Shown piece by piece: positions 1-7,637 of a stretch of 29,309 bases of DNA. The position numbers were made by a program, and so were the translations under genes. Each line of letters opens with the position of its first letter. Within the stretch, counting starts at the first letter, position 1. Source of the stretch: Clostridia bacterium (GTDB taxonomy: Bacteria; Bacillota; Clostridia; Oscillospirales; CAG-272); assembly GCA_900768535.1 (NCBI GenBank), contig CAAGDE010000044.1:1-29309 (forward strand), read 5' to 3'. The notes below the pieces were generated by a model that worked only from the letters and a program-made list of their open reading frames with translations, was not told the DNA's origin and did no database searches.

Positions 1-60
1 CAAAGCGCCGTATCAGTCAGAAAAATAAAATGCCAAGTCTGCAAAAAACAAACCGCCATA

Positions 61-104
61 TCATTCAGACCATTCAGCCCTTCAGATCATTCAGGTTGAC
101 TGAA
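61..104. repeat. Short TTCAG repeat cluster
   Basis: TTCAG occurs four times at 8-9 bp spacing (64-68, 73-77, 81-85, 90-94) and is followed by one inverted copy, CTGAA, at 100-104. TTGACT at 96-101 resembles a -35 box, but no good -10 box lies at the right distance. This could be a regulator-binding array or a degenerate tandem repeat. The rest of 1-146 shows no gene. Confidence 0.35.
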
Positions 105-146
105 CAATATTTTAGCCCAAACATATATGGTACCGCGCCCCTGTAA

Positions 147-293
147 CCCACGTGTCATCCTGAGCGAAGCGGCACACCGGGTTTAAGGGCGAACGATGCA
201 ACCAAACAGCGCCGCGCAGTCGAACCCCGCCCCCCTGGCGGGGCGCCGGCAGGCGGGATCTCCGTTGTTTGAACGTACCGCGTAACGCATTCC
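147..293 (+). repeat. Interspersed repeat, copy A (about 147 bp)
   Basis: It starts with CCCACGTGTCATCCTGAGCG and ends with GTAACGCATTCC. A nearly identical copy lies in the opposite orientation at 24458-24605, a related copy at 24706-24840 and a fragment at 24363-24410. The core holds a GC-rich dyad (CCCCGCC...GGCGGGGCG). Such GTCATCCTGAGCGAAG repeats are common in bacterial genomes and give spurious translations containing HPERSG. It has no coding capacity of its own. Confidence 0.85.
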
Positions 294-295
294 AT

Positions 296-330
296 CCCCC
301 GCTCCCACCGCGCGGAAACGGGGTTTTTTT
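296..330 (+). terminator. Terminator-like hairpin with T tract
   Basis: CCCCG (297-301) can pair with CGGGG (319-323), and seven T residues follow (324-330). The 17-nt loop contains a small CCG/CGG stem of its own. It would end plus-strand transcription entering from outside the window, before the phage gene set. The stem is short, so the call is tentative. Confidence 0.4.
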
Positions 331-337
331 GCTGTCC

Positions 338-377
338 TGGCACGGGATGGCACGGCGTGGCAAGGTGTGGCACGGGG
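338..377. repeat. Four 10-bp tandem repeats upstream of the small terminase gene
   Basis: Four adjacent units read TGGCACGGGA, TGGCACGGCG, TGGCAAGGTG and TGGCACGGGG. The 10-bp period puts TGGCA on the same face of the helix in each unit. The array ends about 50 bp before the chosen start of the small terminase gene. Repeats next to or inside small terminase genes often serve as packaging recognition sites (pac), but an operator is equally possible. Confidence 0.6.
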
Positions 378-428
378 ATTGGGAGTATGATAGAGGCACA
401 CGGAAGAAAGCGAGGTGATGTAGATTGT

Positions 429-830
429 ATGACCTGTAAAAAGCGGACCGTGCTGGTCGATGCGGTTCGGAGGAAGAAGCTGGACGCGCTCCTGGAGGCG
501 TACCTTGGGAGGTGCCGTCCGCCGCCGGACGCCGATCCCCGGCACCCCGGCGGCGAGTTCCCGAATCTTGCCGGCTTCTGCCGCTCCCTTGGCGGCGGGC
601 TGGAGGATATCGAGGCGCTCCGTGCCTTCGATCCCGCGGCGGCGGATCATCTGTGCGCCGTCTTTGAGGACGAGGCGCTCAACCGCTCCGGAATGCTCTC
701 CCCCACCGTGGTGTCGGCGTATCTCAAGCACCGGCTCGGTTACGGGGAAAAGCCCGAACCGGTCAGCGGCGCCGAGGCGGGGCAGGTGCGGCTGATCTTC
801 GACCACGACATCTCCGAGGACGGCGCATGA
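429..830 (+). CDS. Phage terminase small subunit (putative)
   Basis: 133 residues. It sits directly before the large terminase gene and overlaps it by ATGA (827-830), the standard place for a small terminase subunit, which recognises viral DNA and hands it to the packaging motor. The protein is short, with a basic N-terminus, helical segments around ALRAFDPAAADHLCAVF and a conserved-looking YLKHRLGYGEKP near the C-terminus. The start at 429 was chosen because GAGGTG lies 11 nt upstream. In-frame ATGs at 357 and 387 have no good ribosome binding site, and 357 lies inside the tandem repeats. The assignment rests mainly on position; the sequence itself is not strongly diagnostic. Confidence 0.6.
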   Translation: MTCKKRTVLVDAVRRKKLDALLEAYLGRCRPPPDADPRHPGGEFPNLAGFCRSLGGGLEDIEALRAFDPAAADHLCAVFEDEALNRSGMLSPTVVSAYLKHRLGYGEKPEPVSGAEAGQVRLIFDHDISEDGA

Positions 831-2161
831 GAAAACCGTCCGACGCGGCAACCGTCCTCCACATCGGGGGCGTCCCGAACGCCAAGCAGAAGCTCTTCTT
901 TGCCTCCCGCGCACGCTACACCGCTTACGGCGGGGCTCGCGGCGGCGGCAAATCCTGGGCACTGCGGCGCAAGCTGGCGGCACTCTGCCTGCACTATCCC
1001 GGCATCCGGTGCCTGCTGGTCCGGCGCTCCTATGCCGAGCTGAAGGCAAACCATGTGGAACCGCTCCTGCGGGAATACGCGGGACTGATGACATACCGTG
1101 AGACCGATAAGCGACTCGACCTCCCCAACGGGAGCAGTATTTCACTCGGCTACTGCTCCTCCAACCGGGATGTCCTGCGCTATCAGGGTCAGGAATACGA
1201 CATTATCGCCATTGACGAGGCAACGCAGCTGAACGAATATCAGTTTTCGATTTTTAAGGCCTGTCTGCGTGGCGTGGGTGCCGTTCCGAGACGGATGTAT
1301 CTGACCTGCAATCCCGGCGGGGTCGGTCACGCATGGGTCAGGCGGCTCTTTGTGGACCGCGCCTTCCGACCGGACGAGAACCCCGACGACTACCGCTTCA
1401 TCCCGGCTCAGGTCTACGACAACCCCGTGCTGACCCGCGCCGACCCGGACTACGTCCGCCAGCTGGAGTCCCTTCCGGACAAGCTGCGGGACGCGTGGCT
1501 GCTGGGGCGCTGGGACGTGTTTGAAGGGCAGTTTCTGCCCGAATTCCGTCCCGAAATCCATGCGGTCGCGCCCGGTGACATCCCGGAGAAGCTGCGGCAT
1601 TTCGCCGCGCTGGACTACGGCTTTGATATGCTCGCGGCGCTCCTGCTGGGCGTGGACGGGCAGGGACGGGTCTGGGTCCTGCGGGAATTCTGTCAGCCGG
1701 GACTGGTGCTGGGCGCGGCGGCGGAGGCGGTGGCAATGCTCTGTGCGGACAGCCGCGCCGAATACCTGGTGGCGTCGCCCGACCTCTGGAACCGGCGGCA
1801 GGACACCGGGCGAAGCGGCTTTGAGATCATGCAGTCCGTGCGCGGCGTTCCGCCCATGCTGCCCGCCGACAACCGGCGGGTTCCGGGCTGGCGCGTGCTG
1901 CGGGAATTCCTGCAGGTGACGCCGGAGGGACCCCGTCTGCACATCAGCCGCGACTGCCGCGTGCTGTGCGATTCGCTCCCGGCTCTGCTGTGCGATGCCT
2001 CCCGCCCGGAGGACGCCTCGGACGAGCCGCACGCGGTCACGCACGCCCCGGAGGCGCTCCGCTATGCGCTGATGAGCCGCTTTGCCGCCTACCGCCCGCA
2101 GGACGTACCGGACCGCAATTTCAGGTTCCCCTCCCGCAAGCCGGCAAATCCTCTGTTCTGA
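827..2161 (+). CDS. Phage terminase large subunit (ATPase-nuclease)
   Basis: 444 residues, apparently full length. The N-terminal packaging ATPase has a Walker A motif GGARGGGKS (35-43) and a Walker B motif IIAIDE (126-131) with catalytic Glu131, followed by the conserved TCNPGG and GHAWVRRLF coupling region. The C-terminal RNase H-like nuclease has candidate metal ligands Asp263 (in FAALDYGF) and Asp319 (in ASPDLWN), and ends near HAPEALRYAL. This motor cuts concatemeric DNA and drives it into the prohead through the portal. The gene is translationally coupled to the small subunit. All key motifs are intact, so it is either functional or recently acquired. Confidence 0.92.
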   Translation: MRKPSDAATVLHIGGVPNAKQKLFFASRARYTAYGGARGGGKSWALRRKLAALCLHYPGIRCLLVRRSYAELKANHVEPLLREYAGLMTYRETDKRLDLPNGSSISLGYCSSNRDVLRYQGQEYDIIAIDEATQLNEYQFSIFKACLRGVGAVPRRMYLTCNPGGVGHAWVRRLFVDRAFRPDENPDDYRFIPAQVYDNPVLTRADPDYVRQLESLPDKLRDAWLLGRWDVFEGQFLPEFRPEIHAVAPGDIPEKLRHFAALDYGFDMLAALLLGVDGQGRVWVLREFCQPGLVLGAAAEAVAMLCADSRAEYLVASPDLWNRRQDTGRSGFEIMQSVRGVPPMLPADNRRVPGWRVLREFLQVTPEGPRLHISRDCRVLCDSLPALLCDASRPEDASDEPHAVTHAPEALRYALMSRFAAYRPQDVPDRNFRFPSRKPANPLF

Positions 2162-2264
2162 TGTGCGTGATCCGGGTTCGCCCCGTCTGCACGTACGTAT
2201 CCCCCTTCCGCTCCGGTTTCCGTGTGCCGGGGTGGGAAAATCTTACGAAAGGAGTTCTTCCACC

Positions 2265-3245
2265 ATGTCCATTCACGACAGCCGCCGGGCGGTCGTCACC
2301 AAGCGTCTGACCGCATTCGGCGGCATCCGCAGCATCGCCAGAATCTCCGATTCGTGTGCATCCGAGATGACCAATTTCCGGATCCTCCCGGACGGCTCCC
2401 TGGAGAAGCGCTGCGGCTACGGGACCGTGATTCAAAGCTCCGGAGTCATCCGGGGCTACTGGGAGGGCAACCTCGCCGGCACGCACTACATCTTTTATGT
2501 CGCCGGCACGTCCCTTTACCGCCGCTCCCAATCCGACACGGCACCCGTTCTGCTCACCACCCTGAACGCGTCGGACGCGCGGGTCAGCTTTCTCCTCTTT
2601 TGCGGGGTGCTCTATCTCTTTGACGGCTTTACGGTTCTGGCCTTCAAGCCGGCGCTGGGGATTTTCTCCGCGGCAATGGGATACGTCCCGCTTTACGGAA
2701 AGGACTGGCACCCCGACAGCCTCGGCGACGTCAATGAGCCACTGAACCTGCTCTGCAACAGCATCCGCGTCCATTATCTCAACTCCACCGCCACGCAGGT
2801 CTTTCATCTGCCCTTCACCGCCGCCCGCATTCAGTCGGTCACGGTGGGCGGCGCGCCGATAACGAACTACACCTTCAAAGCCCCCTCCTCCACCGTCACC
2901 ATTCCCGCATCTGCGGCAACCGGCGGGGACGTGGTCATCGCGTTCGACCTGGACGCCGCCTTCAGCAACCGTTCCGCGGTGGTGAAAGCCTGCCACGGCG
3001 CGGTCTACCGGGACGGCTGCCGCGAGACCCTGCTGACCTTTGGCGGGGAGAGCGGCTACCGGGTCTTCCGGACGGCGGAGGTGACGGAGGAGATGCTTGC
3101 CGCCGCAGAGAAGGCGTATGCCGGCACGGACGCGCTCTATTTCCGTGCGGAGGACACCCTCTCGCTCGGCAGTGCGGAGCATCCCGTCACCGCCGCGGTG
3201 CAGTACCTTGACCGGATGCTGGTCTTTCACGATTCCGGCGTCTAG
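2265..3245 (+). CDS. Phage neck/nozzle-like structural protein, N-terminal part (ends at in-frame TAG)
   Basis: 326 residues up to a TAG at 3243-3245. The same reading frame then continues without a gap for 248 more codons, so this is very likely the first half of one 575-residue protein. The start has a clear AAAGGAG site about 11 nt upstream. The N-terminal segment with NFRILPDGSLEKRCGY, followed by beta-rich stretches with aromatic residues, recalls podoviral neck/nozzle or DNA-stabilisation proteins (P22 gp10/T7 gp12 type), which often open with an LPDGS-KRxGY-like motif. That assignment is from memory of the families and is moderate at best. It lies between large terminase and portal. 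A C-to-T change of CAG to TAG, or recoding of TAG as Gln, would explain the break. Confidence 0.5.
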   Translation: MSIHDSRRAVVTKRLTAFGGIRSIARISDSCASEMTNFRILPDGSLEKRCGYGTVIQSSGVIRGYWEGNLAGTHYIFYVAGTSLYRRSQSDTAPVLLTTLNASDARVSFLLFCGVLYLFDGFTVLAFKPALGIFSAAMGYVPLYGKDWHPDSLGDVNEPLNLLCNSIRVHYLNSTATQVFHLPFTAARIQSVTVGGAPITNYTFKAPSSTVTIPASAATGGDVVIAFDLDAAFSNRSAVVKACHGAVYRDGCRETLLTFGGESGYRVFRTAEVTEEMLAAAEKAYAGTDALYFRAEDTLSLGSAEHPVTAAVQYLDRMLVFHDSGV

Positions 3246-3992
3246 GTGCTCCGCTGTCCCGGCACCGGGCAGGACCGCATGGAGATCACCGTTTACCAGA
3301 GCGGGATCGGCTGTGTTGCCCCGGACGGCGCCGTGCTCTGCCGCGGGGTTCCCGTGGTGCTCAGTCCCAGCGGCGTGGGGCGCATCGGGCTGATCTCCTC
3401 CGGCTCGGACATCTGCAAAATGACCCTGATCTCCGGGAATGTTGCCGACCGGCTGACCGAGGCGGTGCTCCGGAATGCGGTCATCCGCTGGTCCGACCGC
3501 GAAAACCGGATCTGGCTGCGCGACATCACCGATGCGGAGGGCACGGTCTGGCTTTCCGACCCGGAGGGAGAGCACTGGACGCGCTACACCGGCATTCCCG
3601 CCAATCTGCTGGTGGACTGTCAGGGCGCGCCCGGCTTTACCACTGCGGCGGGAAAGATTGCGGCATTCGACGACGCGCTCCTCACCGATGACGGACAGCC
3701 CTTTGAAGCGTCCTACACCGGCGCGTTCCTGGATTTCTCCCGCCCGGAGGACATCCGGCGCACCGGCTATATGGCACTCAGCGCGGATTCCCGGGGCGCG
3801 CAGATCAAGCTGACGGCGGAAAACGACCGCACCGGGCACACCTTCACCTTTACGGGGAAGGTACAGACGTCCCCCGAATTCTTCGGCGGGCGCTTCGGCA
3901 TCGGGCGCTTCCGCTTCCTGCGCTACCGCATTACGGTTCCGGGCACGGCGCGGGCGCGCATTCTCGGACTGTCGGTCAGCGTTTCCATCTGA
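3246..3992 (+). CDS. Phage neck/nozzle-like structural protein, C-terminal part (after in-frame TAG)
   Basis: 248 codons in the same frame as the preceding half, starting with GTG directly after TAG. No ribosome binding site precedes this GTG, so independent initiation is unlikely. Expression would need stop-codon readthrough, suppression or reinitiation. The product is beta-rich (LISSGSDICKMTLISGN, RENRIWLRDITDAEGTVWLSD, PFEASYTGAFLDFSRPEDIR), consistent with a propeller or tube protein of a phage neck. The frame is intact to a TGA stop, and the portal gene starts 11 nt later. The absence of further stops or frameshifts suggests selection is intact or the TAG is recent. Confidence 0.5.
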   Translation: MLRCPGTGQDRMEITVYQSGIGCVAPDGAVLCRGVPVVLSPSGVGRIGLISSGSDICKMTLISGNVADRLTEAVLRNAVIRWSDRENRIWLRDITDAEGTVWLSDPEGEHWTRYTGIPANLLVDCQGAPGFTTAAGKIAAFDDALLTDDGQPFEASYTGAFLDFSRPEDIRRTGYMALSADSRGAQIKLTAENDRTGHTFTFTGKVQTSPEFFGGRFGIGRFRFLRYRITVPGTARARILGLSVSVSI

Positions 3993-4003
3993 AAGGAGTT
4001 TTT

Positions 4004-5542
4004 ATGAAACAGGATCCAACCGTTACCGCCGCGTGGAGGCTCTACGAGGCGGGCAAGGAGTACAAACGGCGTATCGGTCTTTACGAGACGGTACGCCGGA
4101 ACGAAAAATTTTACCGCGGGGACCAATGGAGCGCGGCGGATGACGGGCTTCCCCGCCCCGTGTTCAACATCGTCCGCCGCATTGTCGACTACCTCATCGG
4201 CGCGGTTGCCCCGAAGGAGCTTTCGGTGCATTATACCGACGACCGCCTGCCCTATCTGGAAAGCACGGCTCTGCGGGACAGCGTTTCCGCCGGGCTGGAG
4301 CTGCTCAACCGGAACGCCGCCTACCGCTTTACGCACAGCCGCATGGACGAGCTCTCCGGGCGCGCCCTCCTGGACGCTGCACTGACCGGCGACGGCATCT
4401 TCTACTGCTGGTGGGACAACAACTGCCTGTGCGGGCAGAGCTTCTGCGGGGACATCCGCACCGATCTCGTCCGCAGTACCGCCTTCTTCCCCGCCGACCC
4501 GACCCTGGATGATGTGCAGGGGCAGGAGTGGCTTCTCCTCTCCGGCAGGGCGCCTGTAGAGGCTTTGCGGCGGGAAGCCGAGGAGGCCGGGATGAGCCGT
4601 GCCGAGGCGATGAAGCTTCAGCCCGACGCCGAGCCGGAGGACGGCTCCTTTGCCGGCGGCGCGGACGGCAAGGCGACCTATCTGCTCCTGTTCCGGCGCG
4701 AGGACGGCTTTGTCCGATGCGAAAAGTCTACCCGGACGCACATCCTGCGCCGCTTCGAAACGGGTCTGCGGCACTACCCCGTTGCCCGCTTCCACTGGAC
4801 GCCGGTGCGCGACTGCTGTCACGGCGCCTCCCCCGTCAGCGAAATGATCCCCAACCAGCGCTACATCAACGCCGCCTATGCGATGGTGATGAAGCACATG
4901 ACCGACACCGCCTTCTCCAAGGTCGTTTACGACAAATCCCGCATTCCCGAATGGAGCAATGCGGTCGGCGAGGCGATTGCGGCAATGGGCGGCGGAAACG
5001 TTGCGGACGCGGTCTCGGTGGTAGGCGTGGGGAAGCTGGAAACCGGCTACCTGGAGCTGATCGAAAGCGTCATCGACAATACCAAGAGTATGATGAGCGC
5101 CACTGAGTCGGCGCTGGGCGACGGAAGCGCCGTCAACACCAGTGCCATCCTCGCCCTGCAGCAGGCATCGCAGATCGGTCTGTCGCAGGTCAGCGCACGC
5201 TTCAACCGGTGCCTGGGCGAGGTGGCTGAAATCTGGGCGGATATGCTCTGCGCCTATTCCCCGCAGGAGCGTCTGCTCCCGGTGGCGGAGGACGGCGGTG
5301 TGGCTGCCTACGCCCTGGATTACAGCCGCTTCCGCAACGAGCTGCTCCACGCGACCGCCGAGACCGGCAGTGTCGACCGTCTGACCCCCTCGGCAACCGT
5401 CTCCCTGCTCGACCGCCTGCTGGACGGCGGCTACCTCACCGTCCGGCAGTACCTGGAGCATCTGCCCGACGGCTGTCTGACCGACCGGAGCGCCCTGCTC
5501 CGGGACATTGATGAGAAAGGAAAGGAACGGAATGATGAATGA
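4004..5542 (+). CDS. Phage portal protein
   Basis: 512 residues. The N-terminal region holds RRNEKFYRGDQW and PRPVFNIVRRIVDYLIG, typical of podovirus/siphovirus-like portal proteins. The middle region carries YPVARFHWTPVRDCCHGASPV-type segments and the long helical stem SVIDNTKSMMSATESALGDGS-NTSAILALQQASQIGLSQVSARF, also characteristic of portals. A portal ring sits at one capsid vertex, where it nucleates assembly, docks the terminase and lets DNA through. It has a strong AAAGGAG site 5 nt before ATG. Its end overlaps the scaffold gene by 11 nt. No defect is visible. Confidence 0.85.
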   Translation: MKQDPTVTAAWRLYEAGKEYKRRIGLYETVRRNEKFYRGDQWSAADDGLPRPVFNIVRRIVDYLIGAVAPKELSVHYTDDRLPYLESTALRDSVSAGLELLNRNAAYRFTHSRMDELSGRALLDAALTGDGIFYCWWDNNCLCGQSFCGDIRTDLVRSTAFFPADPTLDDVQGQEWLLLSGRAPVEALRREAEEAGMSRAEAMKLQPDAEPEDGSFAGGADGKATYLLLFRREDGFVRCEKSTRTHILRRFETGLRHYPVARFHWTPVRDCCHGASPVSEMIPNQRYINAAYAMVMKHMTDTAFSKVVYDKSRIPEWSNAVGEAIAAMGGGNVADAVSVVGVGKLETGYLELIESVIDNTKSMMSATESALGDGSAVNTSAILALQQASQIGLSQVSARFNRCLGEVAEIWADMLCAYSPQERLLPVAEDGGVAAYALDYSRFRNELLHATAETGSVDRLTPSATVSLLDRLLDGGYLTVRQYLEHLPDGCLTDRSALLRDIDEKGKERNDE

Positions 5543-6113
5543 AGACATCCAACATTTGGACTGTCCGGCTGAAGTGGACGGTCCGGCAACTGAAGCGGCG
5601 CCTGACACATCTCTCCCCGGAGAAGCGGAAACGGCTGATCCGGCTGGCGCTGAAGGGGCTCCGTCTGCTGATCCTCGCGCTGAAGCTCCTGACGCTGATC
5701 CGGGAGCTGTTCCGGATGATCGCGCGCAGCTTTCAAAGCTCCGCGAAGAGCTGACACTGCTGCGGGAGGAGCTTTCCCGGAAGGAATCTGCCACGCTCCG
5801 CCTCGGCAGGGAATGCGCCGAATTCCGCGAGCTGTATCCGGAGGTTCCGCTCTCCGAGATTCCGGACGCGGTCTGGGACGCGGTGCGGGACGGGACCCCG
5901 CTCTCCGCCGCCTACGCCCTTGCCGAACGCCGCCGGGCACGCCGGGAGGCAGCCGCGGCGGAGGCAAACCGGCGCAACAGCGAACGCTCCTCCGGCGAGA
6001 TGGTTCAGCACACCCCCGGCTACTTTTCACGGGACGAGGTTCTGCGCATGAGCCGCGCCGAGGTCCGCGAAAACTACGGCAATATCCTGCTCTCCATGCA
6101 GAAATGGAACTGA
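5532..6113 (+). CDS. Capsid scaffolding protein (putative)
   Basis: 193 residues, located between portal and major capsid genes, the usual scaffold position. Residues 1-65 are an acidic, Ala/Pro/Asp/Glu-rich and probably disordered segment. Residues 66-100 look like a coiled coil (LSKLREELTLLREELSRKE), and a basic helix RRRARREAAAAEANRR lies near 134-148. The C-terminus, with YFSRDEVLRMSRAEVRENYGN, resembles the coat-binding end of scaffold proteins. ATG 5532 was chosen because AAGGAA lies a few nt upstream; an in-frame ATG at 5508 would add eight residues. Scaffolds guide coat assembly and then leave the prohead. Assigned from position and architecture. Confidence 0.65.
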   Translation: MMNEDIQHLDCPAEVDGPATEAAPDTSLPGEAETADPAGAEGAPSADPRAEAPDADPGAVPDDRAQLSKLREELTLLREELSRKESATLRLGRECAEFRELYPEVPLSEIPDAVWDAVRDGTPLSAAYALAERRRARREAAAAEANRRNSERSSGEMVQHTPGYFSRDEVLRMSRAEVRENYGNILLSMQKWN

Positions 6114-6161
6114 TCACACACAAACCAATCAAAATTTAAAAATCAGAAAGGAATCAAAATC

Positions 6162-7007
6162 ATGGCACTTGTAAACTTTATTCCCGAAGTCTGGAGCGAA
6201 TCCCTCCTTCACGCACTCGACGGCAGATATGTCGGCGTGGCAAACTGCAACCGGATGTACGAGGGGGACATCAAGGAAAAGGGCAGCACCGTCAAGATCT
6301 GCGGTCTGGTTCCCGTCACCGTCTCCAACTACACCAAGGACACCGACATCTCCACCCCCGCAACGCTCTCCGACTACGCCAAGGAGCTGGTCATTGATCA
6401 GGCGAAGTACTTCAACTTCCAGATCGACGACCTCGACCGGGTGCAGTCCCGCCCCGAGATGATGAAGGCCGCGCTGAACACCGCCGCCGCAACGCTTGCC
6501 GCCACCGCCGACACCTATGTCTACTCCCTGGTCAAGAACGCCGGCAAGAGCGTGACCTGCACCCCCAGCGGCGCCAGCGACCTCATCGACGCGATCATCG
6601 ACGCGCGCACCCTGCTGTTTGCGCAGAACGTCACTGACCCAAGCGAAATTTCGGTGGAGGTTGCCCCGGTTGTTGCCGCGCAGATCCTCAAGGAGAAGGC
6701 GGCGCTGTGTACCGACAACACCGAATGCCTGGAGCACGGCTATATCGGCTCGATTGCGGGCTGTAAAATCTACGTCTCCAATCAGATCTCCACGACCGAT
6801 GACGCCTCCGCCAAGACCAAGACCTACAACTGCTGCGTCCGCACCCGCCGCGCCGTCACCTTTGCGGAGCAGCTCTCCGAGATTGAGGCGTACCGTCCCG
6901 AATCGCGCTTTGCCGACGCGGTGAAGGGTCTGCACCTCTACGGCGCGAAGGTCATCTATCCGCAGGAGCTGATCGCCCTGAAGGTGACCTACTCCACCGC
7001 CGGCTGA
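6162..7007 (+). CDS. Phage major capsid protein
   Basis: 281 residues. The opening FIPEVWSESLLHAL and the stretch VANCNRMYEGDIKEKGSTVKI match the N-terminus of HK97-fold coat proteins of the P22-like/Firmicute phage group. SDYAKELVIDQAKYFNFQIDDLDRVQ and the C-terminal YRPESRFADAVKGLHLYGAKVI also fit that group. It forms the icosahedral shell. The ribosome binding site AAAGGA precedes ATG by 9 nt. It is short for the fold but shows no truncation. It follows the scaffold gene after 48 nt and precedes a small adaptor-like gene after 11 nt. Confidence 0.85.
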   Translation: MALVNFIPEVWSESLLHALDGRYVGVANCNRMYEGDIKEKGSTVKICGLVPVTVSNYTKDTDISTPATLSDYAKELVIDQAKYFNFQIDDLDRVQSRPEMMKAALNTAAATLAATADTYVYSLVKNAGKSVTCTPSGASDLIDAIIDARTLLFAQNVTDPSEISVEVAPVVAAQILKEKAALCTDNTECLEHGYIGSIAGCKIYVSNQISTTDDASAKTKTYNCCVRTRRAVTFAEQLSEIEAYRPESRFADAVKGLHLYGAKVIYPQELIALKVTYSTAG

Positions 7008-7018
7008 TCCCGCCGCCT

Positions 7019-7423
7019 ATGCTGAACGAAGATGTTTACGGCATGGCACTGCACCTTGCCGGGGAGCTGACCTTCCTTGACGCGACCGTCAACTCCGACT
7101 ACCGGGAGCGCGCCGGGTACCTCCTCCCGGTGATCTGCCGGCAGTGCGAGGGGGCGGAGAACGCCTGCCGGCGGCAGAAGGGACTGGAGCCCGTCAGCCT
7201 GCCCGATGCGGTCCCCTACTCCATGCGGAGCGATTTTCCGCTTGGCGACCCGCTGGCAACGGTCGCGGCGCTCGGTCTGGCGTCCCTTCTGGTCGCGGAT
7301 GAAAATCCCGCCCTCGGCACCGTCCTGCAGGAGCAGTACACGCAGTCCCGCTCCGGCGTCCTGGCACAGCTCCCCGCACAGTGCGGGCAGATCGCCGACC
7401 GTTACCCCGCCATCTGGCAATAA
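7019..7423 (+). CDS. Small head-completion/adaptor-like phage protein (putative)
   Basis: 134 residues, the last gene of the head cluster and the only one of the set ending in TAA. No strong Shine-Dalgarno sequence precedes the start; with an 11-nt gap after the capsid gene, translational coupling is likely. The protein is mostly alpha-helical (DYRERAGYLLPVICRQCEGAENACRR; DPLATVAALGLASLLVADE). Small helical proteins right after the coat gene are often connector/adaptor proteins that seal the portal. No specific family was recognised. No tail, lysis or integration gene follows. Confidence 0.5.
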   Translation: MLNEDVYGMALHLAGELTFLDATVNSDYRERAGYLLPVICRQCEGAENACRRQKGLEPVSLPDAVPYSMRSDFPLGDPLATVAALGLASLLVADENPALGTVLQEQYTQSRSGVLAQLPAQCGQIADRYPAIWQ

Positions 7424-7460
7424 CCCCTCCAAAGCGACGGAAGAGCCGTAAAAAGCCCCA

Positions 7461-7514
7461 CCGAAAAAGCACCCGGGGGGTTCGGGCTCCCCCGCGCGGT
7501 TCCCGACCGGTGCA
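7461..7514 (-). terminator. Intrinsic terminator of the rplQ end of the ribosomal operon
   Basis: On the minus strand GCACC (7514-7510), a spacer, CGGGGG (7494-7489), a 9-nt loop, CCCCCG (7479-7474) and GGTGC (7473-7469) form a bulged stem that runs directly into TTTTT. A second T run lies a little further downstream. It stands about 120 nt after the rplQ stop codon and between two convergent transcription units. The plus-strand side lacks a T tract, so it is better suited to stop the ribosomal operon than the phage genes. The rest of 7424-7637 shows no gene. Confidence 0.7.
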
Positions 7515-7637
7515 CTCGCTTGCGACATTCCGTGATCTGTCCTGACGAAATGTCTGTCTCGCGATTGCACCGTCGGGATTGCGCGGTGGCGCCTGAAACC
7601 CTTCGGATGCTTTTGGGTGGGGCATATTACTGCCTGT

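Noticed and set aside
183..1145. A 320-codon minus-strand open frame over the small terminase region
   Set aside because: It is antisense to the terminase genes, starts inside the large terminase gene and translates the repeat at its end; it has no ribosome binding site and no recognisable domain.
3923..5794. A 623-codon minus-strand open frame antisense to the portal gene
   Set aside because: The plus-strand portal has family motifs and a ribosome binding site; the antisense frame is a codon-bias shadow.
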